Positions 1 through 9,587 of a stretch of 64,000 nucleotides of DNA are shown here, one piece after another. How positions within the stretch are numbered: position 1 is the stretch's first letter; every line of letters starts with the position of its first letter. The notes under the pieces were generated by a model, which had not been told where the DNA came from, made no database searches, and saw only the letters and a list, made by a program, of their open reading frames with translations. Made by a program: the position numbers and the translations under genes. The stretch is from the NCBI RefSeq assembly GCF_010994755.1, contig NZ_WHSB02000002.1:310001-374000 (forward strand). The letters run 5' to 3'. Origin of the DNA: Shinella lacus (GTDB lineage: Bacteria; Pseudomonadota; Alphaproteobacteria; Rhizobiales; Rhizobiaceae).

Positions 1-194
1 GTCAATCCCGATTCTTCCTCCGCCTCGCGGCGGGCGGAATCGACGGCGCGTTCCATATGGTCGACCTTGCCGCCGACGATGTTCCATGAGCCGGCTTCGG
101 GTGCACGAAGGCGCCGGTAGAGCAGGAGCCTACCCTCACGCAAAATGGCCAGGCCGCAACCGAGGCCTGGCACATCGATGCCTGGAATGGACAT
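1..194 (-). CDS. Nudix hydrolase, C-terminus cut off by window edge
   Basis: The first 64 residues are visible, read leftward from the ATG at 194. A complete Nudix box lies at residues 42-64: G42, E48, R56-E57, E60-E61, G63 and a hydrophobic L64, which is the metal-binding helix that hydrolyses nucleoside diphosphates linked to another moiety. The N-terminus has the usual Nudix strand order, including a short LLLYRR strand. The substrate cannot be told from the visible part. The gene starts nine bases after the rhlE stop on the same strand, so the two are probably co-transcribed. No strong Shine-Dalgarno sequence is seen, which would fit translational coupling to rhlE. Confidence 0.88.
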   Translation of the reverse strand, partial: MSIPGIDVPGLGCGLAILREGRLLLYRRLRAPEAGSWNIVGGKVDHMERAVDSARREAEEESGL

Positions 195-203
195 GCTAGT
201 AGA

Positions 204-1715
204 TCAGGCCTTGCCGGCGATCAGCATGAAGGCGGGGATCTCGTCGCCGAAGCCGAGCGGCGTCGGGCCGTCATCGTCGTCGCGGCGGTAGCGGTTGCGA
301 CGATCACGGTTGTCGTCGTTGGCCGGACGCGGGGCGGCATGGTTCGCGGCCCGCGGGTTGCTGCGAGCGGGAGTCTGCGGCCGCCCTTCCGTCTTGCGTT
401 CAGCTTTCACGGCTTCCACCTTCTCTTCGGTCTCGCTGGTCTCAATGCCGGGCGCGGGGCGTGTCTCGGTCACGCGGGCTTCGCCCTTGCGGCCACGGGA
501 GCGGTCACGATCACGACCGCCACGTTCGCGGCCGCTACGCGAGCGCTGTTCACGCTCCTCGCCTTCGGCCTGCGGCGGCAGGGCATCGAGGCCGCCGTTC
601 AGCCATTCGACCTTGCGGTCGATCAGCTTCTCGATGGCGTCGACGAACTTTCCGTCGCGCTTGGATACCAGGGTGAAAGCGGCGCCCGAGCGGCCGGCAC
701 GGCCAGTGCGGCCGATGCGGTGGACATAGTCCTCGGCATGGATCGGGACGTCGAAGTTGAAGACGTGGCTCACATCCGGAATGTCGAGGCCGCGGGCCGC
801 GACGTCGGATGCCACGAGGAGGGTAAGCTTGTTTTCCTTGAAATTGGCCAGCATCGTGGTGCGCGAGCGCTGGTCCATGTCGCCGTGCAGCGCGCCGACG
901 GAGAAGCCGTGGCGGTCGAGCGAACGGAAGAGGTCGGCAACGTCGACCTTGCGATTGCAGAAGATGATGGCGTTCTTCAGGTCTTCCTGGGCGCGGATGA
1001 GGTCGCGCAACGTTGCGCGCTTCTCGTAATCCTTGCTGTGCGTGGCGACGAGGCGCTGCGTCACGGTCGTCGCGGTCGAGGAGCGGACCGAGACTTCGAC
1101 GCGCTCCGGGTTCTGCAGGAAGCGGTCGGCCAGCTTCTGGATTTCCGGCGGCATGGTGGCCGAGAAGAACAGCGTCTGGCGCGTGAAGGGGATCAGCTTG
1201 GCGATGCGCTCGATATCCGGGATGAAGCCCATGTCGAGCATACGGTCGGCTTCGTCGATGACGAGGATTTCGACGCCGGTCATCAGGAGTTTGCCGCGCT
1301 CGCAATGGTCGAGCAGGCGGCCGGGCGTGCAGATCAGGACGTCCGCGCCGCGTTCCAGCTTGCGGTCCTGTTCGTCGAAGGACACGCCGCCGATGAGCAG
1401 CGCGACGTTCAGCTTGTGGTTCTTGCCGTATTTCTCGAAGTTTTCCGCAACCTGGGCTGCGAGTTCGCGCGTCGGCTCCAGAATGAGCGTGCGGGGCATG
1501 CGTGCCCGGGCGCGGCCTTTTTCGAGGAGCGTCAGCATCGGCAGAACGAAAGAGGCAGTCTTGCCGGTGCCCGTCTGGGCGATGCCGAGGATGTCGCGCC
1601 GTGCCAGAGCCGGCGGAATGGCGCCTGCCTGGATGGGAGTCGGGATCGTATAGCCCGAATCCGTGACGGCAGACAGGACTTTCGGGCTCAGGCCAAGATC
1701 AGCAAAAGTGGTCAA
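204..1715 (-). CDS. rhlE: DEAD-box ATP-dependent RNA helicase RhlE
   Basis: A 503-residue RNA helicase of the RhlE/RhlB group, which unwinds RNA in ribosome assembly, decay and cold adaptation. Visible motifs are the Q motif near residues 21-29, Walker A AQTGTGKT at 46-53, DEAD at 154-157, SAT at 185-187 and HRIGRTGR in the second RecA domain. The C-terminal 120 residues are a low-complexity arginine, glutamate and glycine tail, typical of RhlE and probably RNA-binding. The frame has no upstream ATG, so translation appears to begin at a TTG at 1715; an ATG further in would delete the Q motif region. About 190 non-coding bases upstream should hold its promoter. Confidence 0.95.
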   Translation of the reverse strand: MTTFADLGLSPKVLSAVTDSGYTIPTPIQAGAIPPALARRDILGIAQTGTGKTASFVLPMLTLLEKGRARARMPRTLILEPTRELAAQVAENFEKYGKNHKLNVALLIGGVSFDEQDRKLERGADVLICTPGRLLDHCERGKLLMTGVEILVIDEADRMLDMGFIPDIERIAKLIPFTRQTLFFSATMPPEIQKLADRFLQNPERVEVSVRSSTATTVTQRLVATHSKDYEKRATLRDLIRAQEDLKNAIIFCNRKVDVADLFRSLDRHGFSVGALHGDMDQRSRTTMLANFKENKLTLLVASDVAARGLDIPDVSHVFNFDVPIHAEDYVHRIGRTGRAGRSGAAFTLVSKRDGKFVDAIEKLIDRKVEWLNGGLDALPPQAEGEEREQRSRSGRERGGRDRDRSRGRKGEARVTETRPAPGIETSETEEKVEAVKAERKTEGRPQTPARSNPRAANHAAPRPANDDNRDRRNRYRRDDDDGPTPLGFGDEIPAFMLIAGKA

Positions 1716-1908
1716 AGGGAAAACTATTTCCGTTCCGGTTCTTGCGAACGCAATGGGTTTCAGCGGTCGACGCGCCGCTAGGATGCAGCGCAGATATGCC
1801 GAAAGTGCCGGAAAGTCAAGGAAATCAGCGAATTTGGTGAATCACCGAGCAATTTGAACTGTGTGGCGGATGCTTTTGCCATCCGCAAGCCCTCGGTCTT
1901 GCGTTACG

Positions 1909-3198
1909 TCAATCCATATAGGTGGTCAACTTCATGCCCGCGGTGAGGAAGCGCATGGGGTCTATGGCCTTGCCGTCGCGGCGCACTTCGTAGTGCAGGT
2001 GGGGGCCGGTGGAGCGGCCCGTCGTGCCGGAAAGGCCGACCGGATCGGCCTCGTCCACATGGTCGCCGACCTTGACGAGAACGCGGGAAAGGTGGGCGTA
2101 GCGGGTCGTCAGGCCGTCGCCATGGTCGATTTCCACCATGTTGCCGTAACCGCCGTTGCGGCCGGCGACGACGACCGTGCCGGCACCGGTGGCGTGGATT
2201 TCCGTGCCCGTGCGGGCGCGAAAATCAATGCCGGCATGCAGCGCCAGCCGGCCAAGGAACGGATCGGTGCGGTTGCCGAAGCGGCTGGTGATGCTGCTTT
2301 GGGGCGAGGGGTTGCCGAAGGGCAGTTTCCGGGCGGTGCGACGGGCGCTATCGAGGCGTTCCAGCGCGACGTCGAGGTCGTTTATGGATTCTTCGAACGG
2401 ATCGGTGAAGGCGACGGGCTCGACGAACGGGCCGCCGATCGCGAGATCCGAATCGGTAGCCGGCTTCTCGGCCGTTTCCTCGGCGACGTCGAAACCGGTG
2501 CGGCGCAGGATGGTCTGGATCGCGTCGGCGGTTTCAGAAGCCCCGGCGGTCAGCGACTGGATGCGGTTGATCTGCTCGTGTTCGAGGTCCTTCAGCGACA
2601 GCGTGACCTTGGAGAACAGGCGGTCGGCGCGGTCGGCAACCGATTCGCTGGTGGCGGCATAGGCAAGTTGCGTCGTCTTCAGCGGCGCCGCGCCCGCGCC
2701 GCCCATGATCGCATCGATGGCGCCGGCGGCGTCCGCCCGACGGCCGTCGATCACTGGCGTCTCTTCGGTAAGGGGGGCGGTTGCCTCCACGCCGCTGTTT
2801 TCGGCGCGGCTCAAAAGCGCGTCGAGCTTGCCGTGACGGGCAGAGAGGGCGGATTGCTGCTGCATCAGCTTCTCCACCTTCTCCTCCACCACCTGCTGGT
2901 CGAGGAGCTGGCGGCTCGTGACGCGATCGACCTGCGCGCGAAGGGCGGAAATGCGGTCCTCGTAGTCGTGCTGCATGCGCGCCTGGCGCGCCATGGTGGC
3001 GCCGATCAGGTCGTCGCGCAGCACCAAGTAAGAGGTGGCGGCGAGATAGCCGACGGTGAACATGCCGGCGAAACAGAACGTAACGGCAGCCATCCACGGA
3101 CGGATGGTCATGTGGCGGATCTTGTCGCCGCTCGCGAAGATCACGACGTGCTGCTTCGCGCGCTTTCCGAAGATGCGGTTTTCAGGACGCTCCGCCAC
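1909..3198 (-). CDS. Membrane-anchored M23 family metallopeptidase
   Basis: A 429-residue protein of the LytM/M23 peptidase group. It has a short cytoplasmic N-terminus, one membrane segment at about residues 33-58, and a coiled-coil stretch at about 65-120. The C-terminal M23 domain spans about residues 310-420. The domain shows the expected H-x3-D pair (HAGID) and the HxH triplet (HLHYE), so the zinc ligands are present and it may cleave peptidoglycan cross-links itself. The alternative is a regulator of amidases like EnvC, but those usually lack ligands. The frame opens at a GTG (3198); an in-frame ATG about 30 codons later, at the membrane segment, is possible. Confidence 0.9.
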   Translation of the reverse strand: MAERPENRIFGKRAKQHVVIFASGDKIRHMTIRPWMAAVTFCFAGMFTVGYLAATSYLVLRDDLIGATMARQARMQHDYEDRISALRAQVDRVTSRQLLDQQVVEEKVEKLMQQQSALSARHGKLDALLSRAENSGVEATAPLTEETPVIDGRRADAAGAIDAIMGGAGAAPLKTTQLAYAATSESVADRADRLFSKVTLSLKDLEHEQINRIQSLTAGASETADAIQTILRRTGFDVAEETAEKPATDSDLAIGGPFVEPVAFTDPFEESINDLDVALERLDSARRTARKLPFGNPSPQSSITSRFGNRTDPFLGRLALHAGIDFRARTGTEIHATGAGTVVVAGRNGGYGNMVEIDHGDGLTTRYAHLSRVLVKVGDHVDEADPVGLSGTTGRSTGPHLHYEVRRDGKAIDPMRFLTAGMKLTTYMD

Positions 3199-3295
3199 AG
3201 TTGATACCCCCGACCGGTTGTGCTGGTCTCGTGCGGGGAATTACACATTGTTAGGGTTAATAAAGCCTTTCCCGGCGGCGTTTTGGCGCCAAATA

Positions 3296-4123
3296 TCAGC
3301 TCTGGCTGACAGAAACGAGCGAGCGGTAGAACGACGGCGTGAGGCCGGCCTCGGCGCGCGCTACGTCGTTGAACGGCGGCTTCAGCGGCCCGCGGAAATT
3401 GGTGCGCACCAGCTCCCTGAAGGTGGCCGACGGGTCCTTCTTCTCGCGGGCGCAGAGGAAGCGGAACCACTTTGCGCCCACCGCCACATGGCCCTTCTCG
3501 TCGTTGTAGATGATGTCGAGAATGTCGGCGCTTGCGTCGTCGCCGGTCTCGCGCATCTTGGCCTGCAGCGTCGGCGTCACGTCGAGGCCGCGGGCTTCGA
3601 GAATCAGCGGCACCACGGCGAGGCGGGCTGTCAGGTCGTTGCGCGTGTCATGCGCGGCCTGCCACAGCCCGTCATGCGCCGGCAGGTCGCCATAGTCCGC
3701 GCCGAGATCGCGCAGGCGATCGCGGATGAGGCGGAAATGTTTCGCCTCCTCGAAGGCCACCTGCATCCAGCCGTCGAAGAAGGAATGCGGCACGCGCTCG
3801 GTGGTGAAGCGGGCGACGATGTCGAGCGCGAGATCCACGGCGTTGAGCTCGATATGGGCGAGCGCATGGAGCAGCGCGATGCGGCCCTTCTCGGTGTGCA
3901 GCGAGCGCTTCTTCATGTGCTTGGGCGGAATGAGCTCCGGCTTTTCCGGCCGGCCGGGCCGCGAGGGCAACGCCGGATCGCGCGGCGAGCGCATCGAAAG
4001 CGTGCGGGCGAACCAGCGGCGCGCCGTCTCCTGCGCGAGCTCCGTCTTCAGGTCGAGATCGGCGGCAGAGATTGCCGCCGTGGTGCCGCCGCGTAGGCTT
4101 TCGATATGCGGAAGTTTTATCAT
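3296..4123 (-). CDS. DUF455 family ferritin-like protein
   Basis: A 275-residue helical protein matching the DUF455 family (PF04305), a ferritin-like diiron fold of unknown substrate. Glutamate and histidine pairs of the kind that bind the two metals occur in HIELNAVDLALD, FEEAKHFRLI and DEKGHVAVG. The arrangement of these ExxH motifs supports a diiron oxidase-type protein. It starts 21 bases before the peroxiredoxin gene is reached from the other side: bcp (4612-4145) is transcribed first, then this gene, on the same strand. That pairing suggests a role linked to oxidative stress, which is inference only. Confidence 0.88.
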   Translation of the reverse strand: MIKLPHIESLRGGTTAAISAADLDLKTELAQETARRWFARTLSMRSPRDPALPSRPGRPEKPELIPPKHMKKRSLHTEKGRIALLHALAHIELNAVDLALDIVARFTTERVPHSFFDGWMQVAFEEAKHFRLIRDRLRDLGADYGDLPAHDGLWQAAHDTRNDLTARLAVVPLILEARGLDVTPTLQAKMRETGDDASADILDIIYNDEKGHVAVGAKWFRFLCAREKKDPSATFRELVRTNFRGPLKPPFNDVARAEAGLTPSFYRSLVSVSQS

Positions 4124-4144
4124 TCCAATGCCTTATGCGGGGTT

Positions 4145-4612
4145 TTATAGTTTCCTGGCGGCGTCGAGCACGGCCGCGACATGGTCCTTGACCTTCACCT
4201 TCGGCCAGATTTCCGCAATCTTGCCTTCGGCGTCGACGAGCACCGTCGTGCGCTCGACGCCCATATAGGTGCGGCCATACATGCTCTTTTCCTTCCACAC
4301 GCCATAGGCTTGCAGCGTCTCCAGGCCTTCGTCGGAGGCGAGCGGCACGTCGAGTTCGTGTTTCTTGACGAACTTGTCGTGCTTCTTCACCGGGTCCGGC
4401 GAAAGGCCGACGAGGGCGACGCCGGCGGCCTCAAAATCCGCCTTGGCGGCGGTAAAATCCTTCGCTTCCGTCGTGCAGGCTTCCGTGTCATCTTTCGGAT
4501 AGAAGAACAGCACGACGGGCCGGCCGCGCAATGCGGAGAGCGAAATGGTGCCGCCGCCGTCACGCGGGAGGGTGAAGTCCGGGGCCGCAGCGCCTGGGAC
4601 GAGTTCTGCCAT
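4145..4612 (-). CDS. bcp: Thioredoxin-dependent peroxiredoxin, BCP type
   Basis: A 155-residue AhpC/TSA-fold thiol peroxidase that reduces hydrogen peroxide and organic peroxides. The peroxidatic cysteine is C46 in the TEACTTEA motif, preceded by the family strand VVLFFYPKDD. It is the only cysteine in the protein. Classical E. coli BCP has a resolving cysteine five residues later; here that position is lysine, so this is a one-cysteine type that must be resolved by an external thiol such as glutathione or thioredoxin. A good Shine-Dalgarno (AAAGGAAA) precedes the ATG at 4612. The DUF455 gene follows at 21 bases. Confidence 0.94.
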   Translation of the reverse strand: MAELVPGAAAPDFTLPRDGGGTISLSALRGRPVVLFFYPKDDTEACTTEAKDFTAAKADFEAAGVALVGLSPDPVKKHDKFVKKHELDVPLASDEGLETLQAYGVWKEKSMYGRTYMGVERTTVLVDAEGKIAEIWPKVKVKDHVAAVLDAARKL

Positions 4613-4761
4613 GGGATTTCCTTTCTTTGGCCGGCTTTTTGAGTCAAGGACCCGGCCTCCCGCATATATAGTGGCAGACAGAATCGTCCAACGGCCACTG
4701 GACGATGCGCACCGATTCCGTGGGATAGGGTGCGCGCAGGGGCAAAGGAAACAAGCGCGAG

Positions 4762-7700
4762 ATGGGAGATATCCGCGGCGAGAGAGTCGTGTTCCGCAAG
4801 CAGGACATCGTTCCGCTGCATGAATTGCCGTCCGCGCAGGCGCACGAACCCATCGTCCTGCATGCGGCGCAGGCCAGCCGCACGGGCATCGCCTGCCGCA
4901 TCGTCGCCGCGACCGTCGCCCTCGTCCTGTTTCTCGGCGCCGTGCTGATCGGCCTGGTCGAGACCGGGCTTTTCGACAGCACGTTGAATGCCCGCGCCGT
5001 CGCCGCCCTCAACCAGGCGCTCGGCCCCCGCTACCGCGCGTCGGTCGATCATACCGTGCTGCGCCTTGCCGGCTTCAACGGGTTTGCGCTGAAGGCGGAA
5101 AATGTCCGCATCATTGAGCTTCAATCGGACAAGGAACTGGCGACGACCGATTCGATCGGCATCGTGCTCGATCCGCTGGGGCTCGCCTCCGGCCGTCTCG
5201 CCGTCTCGCGGCTCGATGTGGACGGCGTCATGTTCAATGCGGCGCTGCTGCCGAAGAGCAAGCCGCTCGATCTTGCGGCGCTGCGCATTTCCGACGTACC
5301 GGACTATCTCGAAACCACGTTCGAGCGGCTCGACGGCGTCAACCGCCTGATCGACGCCAACGGCATGCAGACCGTCAGCATTTCCGACCTTGGTGCGGCA
5401 TTCCAGGGGCCGGACGGCAAGCCAATCACGCTTGCCATCGCCAGCCTGCAATTCACCCGCGACGGCGACGGCACCATGTCGATCGACGGTCATTTTTCGC
5501 TGGACGGTTCGGAAGGCGAGATCGACCTCACTGCCTCGGGCACGGAGGGCGCGATCCGCACGCTGGACGGCTCGATCCGCAACGTGGCGCTGGCAAAATT
5601 CCTGCTCGGCAACGACGTCAACGGCAATGTGCATGCCGGCATCGACACGACGGCGGATGTCTCGGTCAACTCCGTGCGCGAGATCGCCGGCACGAAACCG
5701 GTGCTCGGGCTGACCATCAACGTCGCCGCCGGCGCGGTCTATGGCGATGGCATTGCGGCGGAGCTGCGCCCTTCCACCCTCAAGGCCGTCTATAATTTCG
5801 ACAAGGGATCGATCGAGCTTGCCTCGCCGGATGCAAGCGTCGGCCAGTCGCATTTCCCCTTTACCGGCGGCCTCATCGATCTCGACCGCGTCTCCGACCG
5901 GGCGGACAAGGGCTTTGCCATCGATCTGGTCTTCAGCAATGCGATCAGCCGGCCGGTCGATTCCACCGAGGCGCCGATCCGCTTCGACGCCAAGGTCAAC
6001 GGCTACTACCTGCCGAAGACGAAGAACCTGCTGTTCGAGCAGATGGCCGTTTCCAGCGAGAAGGGCAATGTCGCGGGCTCCCTTGCCATGCGCTTCAGCG
6101 ATCGTGCGCCGGAAGTCAGCTTCGTGATGATCGCCAGCGAACTGGAATCGGCGGCCGTCAAGCAGTTCTGGCCGTTCTGGATGGCCAAGACCGCGCGAAG
6201 CTGGGTGATCAAGAACATCTTTGGCGGCACCGTCACCAATGGCCGCATCGAATTCTACCTTGCCGAGGGCCGCGAGCGCCTGCCGGGCGTGCCGATGCAT
6301 CTCGGTCCGGACGAGCTGAAGATCGACTTCGACATCGAGGGCGCGCGCATGAACGTGGCGGGAGAGATCCCGCCCTTGCGCGATACGTCCGGGAAGTTCC
6401 GTCTGCGCGGGCCGCGCACCGAGATCCAGATTACCGGCGGTGCTGCCTATTTCCCGTCCGGCCGCTCGGTTGCGCTGAAGGGCGGCACGTTCGTTTTGCC
6501 GGACAACTATACCAAGCCGCTGATGGCCGACATGGACATCGGCGTCGCCGGCAATGCCGATGCGATTGCGGAGCTCGTGACCTACCGGCCGATCCGCGCG
6601 CTGCCGGCGACCGGTTTTGCGCCCGATGATTTCACCGGGGAGGTCGAGGCGAAGGTGAAGGCGCATTTCGGCGTCATCTCCTCGCACAATCCGCCGCCAC
6701 CAGAATGGACTGCCGCGCTCACCCTCAACGACGTGGATGTCGCCAAGCCGATCGCCGGGCGCGAGGTCACCGGCCTTCACGGCCTGCTGGCGATCGATCC
6801 CAAGAAGGCCGACCTGAAGGCCAAGGCTGATATCGACGGCGTGACGCTCGATCTCGAACTGCTCGAGCCCGTCGGCAAGGCGAGCACGATCAAGCGCAAG
6901 ACGATCCTGTCCGGCACGCTCGACAACAAGGACCGCCGCAAGCTGTTGCCCGGCCTGGAGGATGTGCTGGATGGCGCGATCGCCATGCGGATGGAGCAGG
7001 ACGGCGACGGGCCGCGCCAGGTGGAGGCGGATGTGGGCGCTGCCGCGGTCTCCATTCCCTGGATCGGCTGGACCAAGGGTGCGGGCATCGGCGGCAAGGT
7101 CACGCTGACGGCGGACACCAAGGAAGGCGTCACTCGGGTTTCCGATTTCCGCTTTGCCGGCGACGGGTTCAATGTTGCGGGCGATCTCACCTTCCGCGGT
7201 GCAAGGCTGGATGCGGCAAACTTTTCCACCGTCCGCCTTTCGGCCGATGATCGGTTCCGGCTGAAGCTGGAGCGCGGCAAATCCGGCTATTCCGTCGTGG
7301 CGGATGGTGAGGCGGCCGACGTGCGCTCGGTGCTGGCGCGCCTCAAGAACGCCGGCAGCGGCGAAAGCGGCGGCGACAAGCAGGGCATCACCGTGCAGGC
7401 CAACCTGTCGCGGGCCGTCGGTTTCAACGGCGAAAGCCTCTCCAATGTCAGCCTGCGCTATGCCACGACCGGCAGCCGCATTTCCGGTGTCGACCTTTCG
7501 GCGGTGACGGCTGGCGGCGCGCCCGTGGTGGCGCAGCTTGCCCGCAATGGCGGCTCGGACGCCATCCAGCTCACCAGCGGCGATGCCGGCGCGGTGGCGC
7601 GCTTCGCCGATGTTTACAGCCACATGCGCGGCGGCCTGCTGAACGTCCGCCTGCGGGAAACCTCCAACAGCGGCTGGCGCGGCTCCGTCGACATCCGCAA

Positions 7701-8154
7701 TTTCTCGCTCGTCGGCGAAGAGCGCCTGCGCTCGCTCGTGTCTACGCCGGCCGGCGAGGACGGGCGCAGCCTCAACCAGGCGGTGCGCCGCGAAATCGAC
7801 GTCAGCGCCGTACGCTTCTCCCGCGGTTTTGCGCAGGTGCGCACCGGCGGCGGCTCGCTCAGCCTGGAAAACGGCGTGGTGCGCGGCGAGGCGGTGGGCG
7901 CGACCTTCCAGGGCACCGTGCGCGACGCCAACGGCCGCATCGACATGACCGGCACCTTCATGCCCGCCTATGGCCTCAACCGGCTCTTCGCCGAATTGCC
8001 GCTGATCGGCATCATCCTCGGCAACGGCAACGACCGCGGCCTGATCGGCATCACCTTCAAGCTGGCCGGTCCCTTCGACAAGCCGAAACTGACCATCAAC
8101 CCGCTGTCGATCATCGCGCCCGGCGTCTTCCGCAACATCTTTGAGTTCCAATGA
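4762..8154 (+). CDS. AsmA-like / DUF3971 domain envelope protein
   Basis: An 1130-residue protein with one membrane segment at about residues 45-70. A very long periplasmic region of repetitive beta-strand character follows, and an AsmA-like C-terminal domain fills the last 130 residues. This is the architecture of the AsmA/YhdP/TamB superfamily, thought to form beta-groove bridges that carry phospholipid between inner and outer membrane. The rhizobial members are annotated DUF3971. It is divergent from bcp and stands alone. The first ATG in frame (4762) has only a weak Shine-Dalgarno. The antisense strand is also open over the whole gene, which is a high-GC artefact. Confidence 0.88.
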   Translation: MGDIRGERVVFRKQDIVPLHELPSAQAHEPIVLHAAQASRTGIACRIVAATVALVLFLGAVLIGLVETGLFDSTLNARAVAALNQALGPRYRASVDHTVLRLAGFNGFALKAENVRIIELQSDKELATTDSIGIVLDPLGLASGRLAVSRLDVDGVMFNAALLPKSKPLDLAALRISDVPDYLETTFERLDGVNRLIDANGMQTVSISDLGAAFQGPDGKPITLAIASLQFTRDGDGTMSIDGHFSLDGSEGEIDLTASGTEGAIRTLDGSIRNVALAKFLLGNDVNGNVHAGIDTTADVSVNSVREIAGTKPVLGLTINVAAGAVYGDGIAAELRPSTLKAVYNFDKGSIELASPDASVGQSHFPFTGGLIDLDRVSDRADKGFAIDLVFSNAISRPVDSTEAPIRFDAKVNGYYLPKTKNLLFEQMAVSSEKGNVAGSLAMRFSDRAPEVSFVMIASELESAAVKQFWPFWMAKTARSWVIKNIFGGTVTNGRIEFYLAEGRERLPGVPMHLGPDELKIDFDIEGARMNVAGEIPPLRDTSGKFRLRGPRTEIQITGGAAYFPSGRSVALKGGTFVLPDNYTKPLMADMDIGVAGNADAIAELVTYRPIRALPATGFAPDDFTGEVEAKVKAHFGVISSHNPPPPEWTAALTLNDVDVAKPIAGREVTGLHGLLAIDPKKADLKAKADIDGVTLDLELLEPVGKASTIKRKTILSGTLDNKDRRKLLPGLEDVLDGAIAMRMEQDGDGPRQVEADVGAAAVSIPWIGWTKGAGIGGKVTLTADTKEGVTRVSDFRFAGDGFNVAGDLTFRGARLDAANFSTVRLSADDRFRLKLERGKSGYSVVADGEAADVRSVLARLKNAGSGESGGDKQGITVQANLSRAVGFNGESLSNVSLRYATTGSRISGVDLSAVTAGGAPVVAQLARNGGSDAIQLTSGDAGAVARFADVYSHMRGGLLNVRLRETSNSGWRGSVDIRNFSLVGEERLRSLVSTPAGEDGRSLNQAVRREIDVSAVRFSRGFAQVRTGGGSLSLENGVVRGEAVGATFQGTVRDANGRIDMTGTFMPAYGLNRLFAELPLIGIILGNGNDRGLIGITFKLAGPFDKPKLTINPLSIIAPGVFRNIFEFQ

Positions 8155-8156
8155 AA

Positions 8157-8178
8157 AAGGCCGCCCGAAGGCGGCCTT
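8157..8178 (-). terminator. Intrinsic terminator of tyrS
   Basis: A perfect nine-base-pair stem (8157-8165 with 8170-8178). Read on the minus strand the loop is TTCG and the stem runs into a T5 tract. It lies 24 bases past the tyrS stop. On the plus strand, where the AsmA-like gene ends at 8154, the hairpin is not followed by a T-run, so it may act weakly in that direction. Confidence 0.85.
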
Positions 8179-8201
8179 GATCTGGGGCGCTGCGCGGCCG
8201 A

Positions 8202-9455
8202 TCAGGCCGGGCGGATGAGGATGTGCTTCTTCTTGCCAAGCGACAGTTTTACGACGCCATCGTCGGAGACGTCCGAAGTGCCGATCATGCGGCGCTCGTC
8301 GGACACTGCGGCATCGTTGATGCGCACCGCGCCGCCCTGGACGTGGCGGCGGGCTTCCCCGTTTGAGGTGGCGAGGCCGGCCTTGACGATGAGGTTCAGG
8401 AGGCCGATGCCGGCTGTGAGTTCACTCGCGGTGACGTCGATCGTCGGCAGGTTTTCGGCGATTGCGCCTTCCTCGAAAGTCTTGCGCGCGGTTTCGGCGG
8501 CCTGTTCGGCGGCCTCGCGGCCATGCAGCATCGCGGTGACTTCCGTGGCGAGGATCTTCTTCACCTCGTTGATTTCGGCACCGCCAAGGGCTGAAAGGCG
8601 GGCGATCTCGTCCATCGGCAGCGTCGTGTAGAGCTTAAGGAAGCGCGAGACGTCGGCGTCTTCCGTGTTGCGCCAGTATTGCCAGAAATCGTAGGCCGAG
8701 AGCATGTCCGGGTTGAGCCAGACGGCGCCGGAGAGCGACTTGCCCATCTTGGCGCCGGACGCGGTCGTCAGCAGCGGCGAGGTCATCGCGTAGAGCTGCG
8801 GCGTGCCCATGCGGTGGCCGAGGTCGATGCCGTTGATGATGTTGCCCCACTGGTCGGAGCCGCCCATCTGCAGGCGCACGTCGTAGCGCTTGTTCAGTTC
8901 GACGAAATCGTAGGCCTGCAGGATCATGTAGTTGAATTCGAGAAAGGACAGCGACTGTTCGCGGTCGAGGCGCGTCTTCACGCTGTCGAAGGAGAGCATG
9001 CGGTTGACGGAAAAATGGCGGCCGACGTCGCGCAGGAATTCCAGGTAGTTGATGCCGAGCAGCCAGTCGGCATTGTTGATCATCAGCGCGTCCTTCGGAC
9101 CATCACCATAAGTCAGGTAGCTCGAAAAGACCTTCTTGATGCTGGCGATATTGCTGTTGATCGTTTCCGGCGTCATCAGCTGGCGCGCATCGTCCTTGAA
9201 GGACGGGTCGCCGACCATGCCGGTGCCGCCGCCCATCAGCGAGATCGGCCGGTGGCCGGTCTTCTGGAACCAGTGCAGCAGCATGATCTGGATGAGGCCG
9301 CCGGCATGCAGGCTCGGCGCCGTCGGGTCGAAGCCGATATAGGCGGTCACGGTTTCCTTGGCGAGAAGGTCGTCGAGGCCGGTTTCATCGGAGATCTGGT
9401 GGATGAAACCGCGCTCTTTCAGCGTGCGAAGGAAATCTGACTTGAATTCGGACAT
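8202..9455 (-). CDS. tyrS: Tyrosyl-tRNA synthetase
   Basis: A 417-residue class I aminoacyl-tRNA synthetase that charges tRNA-Tyr. The HIGH-equivalent motif is HAGG at residues 50-53, the tyrosine pocket motif [10 protein letters not shown] is at about 196-205, and the KMSKS loop is KMGKS at 236-240. An S4 RNA-binding domain occupies the last 70 residues. Length matches bacterial TyrS. The gene is divergent from anmK across 132 bases. I see no T-box leader, as expected outside Firmicutes. Confidence 0.97.
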   Translation of the reverse strand: MSEFKSDFLRTLKERGFIHQISDETGLDDLLAKETVTAYIGFDPTAPSLHAGGLIQIMLLHWFQKTGHRPISLMGGGTGMVGDPSFKDDARQLMTPETINSNIASIKKVFSSYLTYGDGPKDALMINNADWLLGINYLEFLRDVGRHFSVNRMLSFDSVKTRLDREQSLSFLEFNYMILQAYDFVELNKRYDVRLQMGGSDQWGNIINGIDLGHRMGTPQLYAMTSPLLTTASGAKMGKSLSGAVWLNPDMLSAYDFWQYWRNTEDADVSRFLKLYTTLPMDEIARLSALGGAEINEVKKILATEVTAMLHGREAAEQAAETARKTFEEGAIAENLPTIDVTASELTAGIGLLNLIVKAGLATSNGEARRHVQGGAVRINDAAVSDERRMIGTSDVSDDGVVKLSLGKKKHILIRPA

Positions 9456-9554
9456 GGCCTGTCTCTCTCGGCGGGAATGCTATGGACGGGATGTTTTTTG
9501 GCCGGATGCAATTTTCCGGCGGACCGCCGGGCGTTTATCACTGTTTCACCGCAT

Positions 9555-9573
9555 AATCACTCCAAAAGTGATT
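9555..9573. promoter_or_regulatory. Inverted repeat upstream of anmK
   Basis: AATCACT and AGTGATT, perfect seven-base arms five bases apart, lie just before the anmK Shine-Dalgarno (TGGAG at 9575). This could be an operator for a regulator of cell-wall sugar recycling or an RNA hairpin near the ribosome site. No regulator gene for it is in the window. Confidence 0.4.
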
Positions 9574-9587
9574 CTGGAGCGCACGAG

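Noticed and set aside
4387-8151. 1254-residue open frame on the minus strand opposite the AsmA-like gene
   Set aside because: It mirrors the codons of the plus-strand gene, which has a membrane anchor and an AsmA-like end. The antisense product is low-complexity and has no domain; long antisense frames are expected at this GC content.
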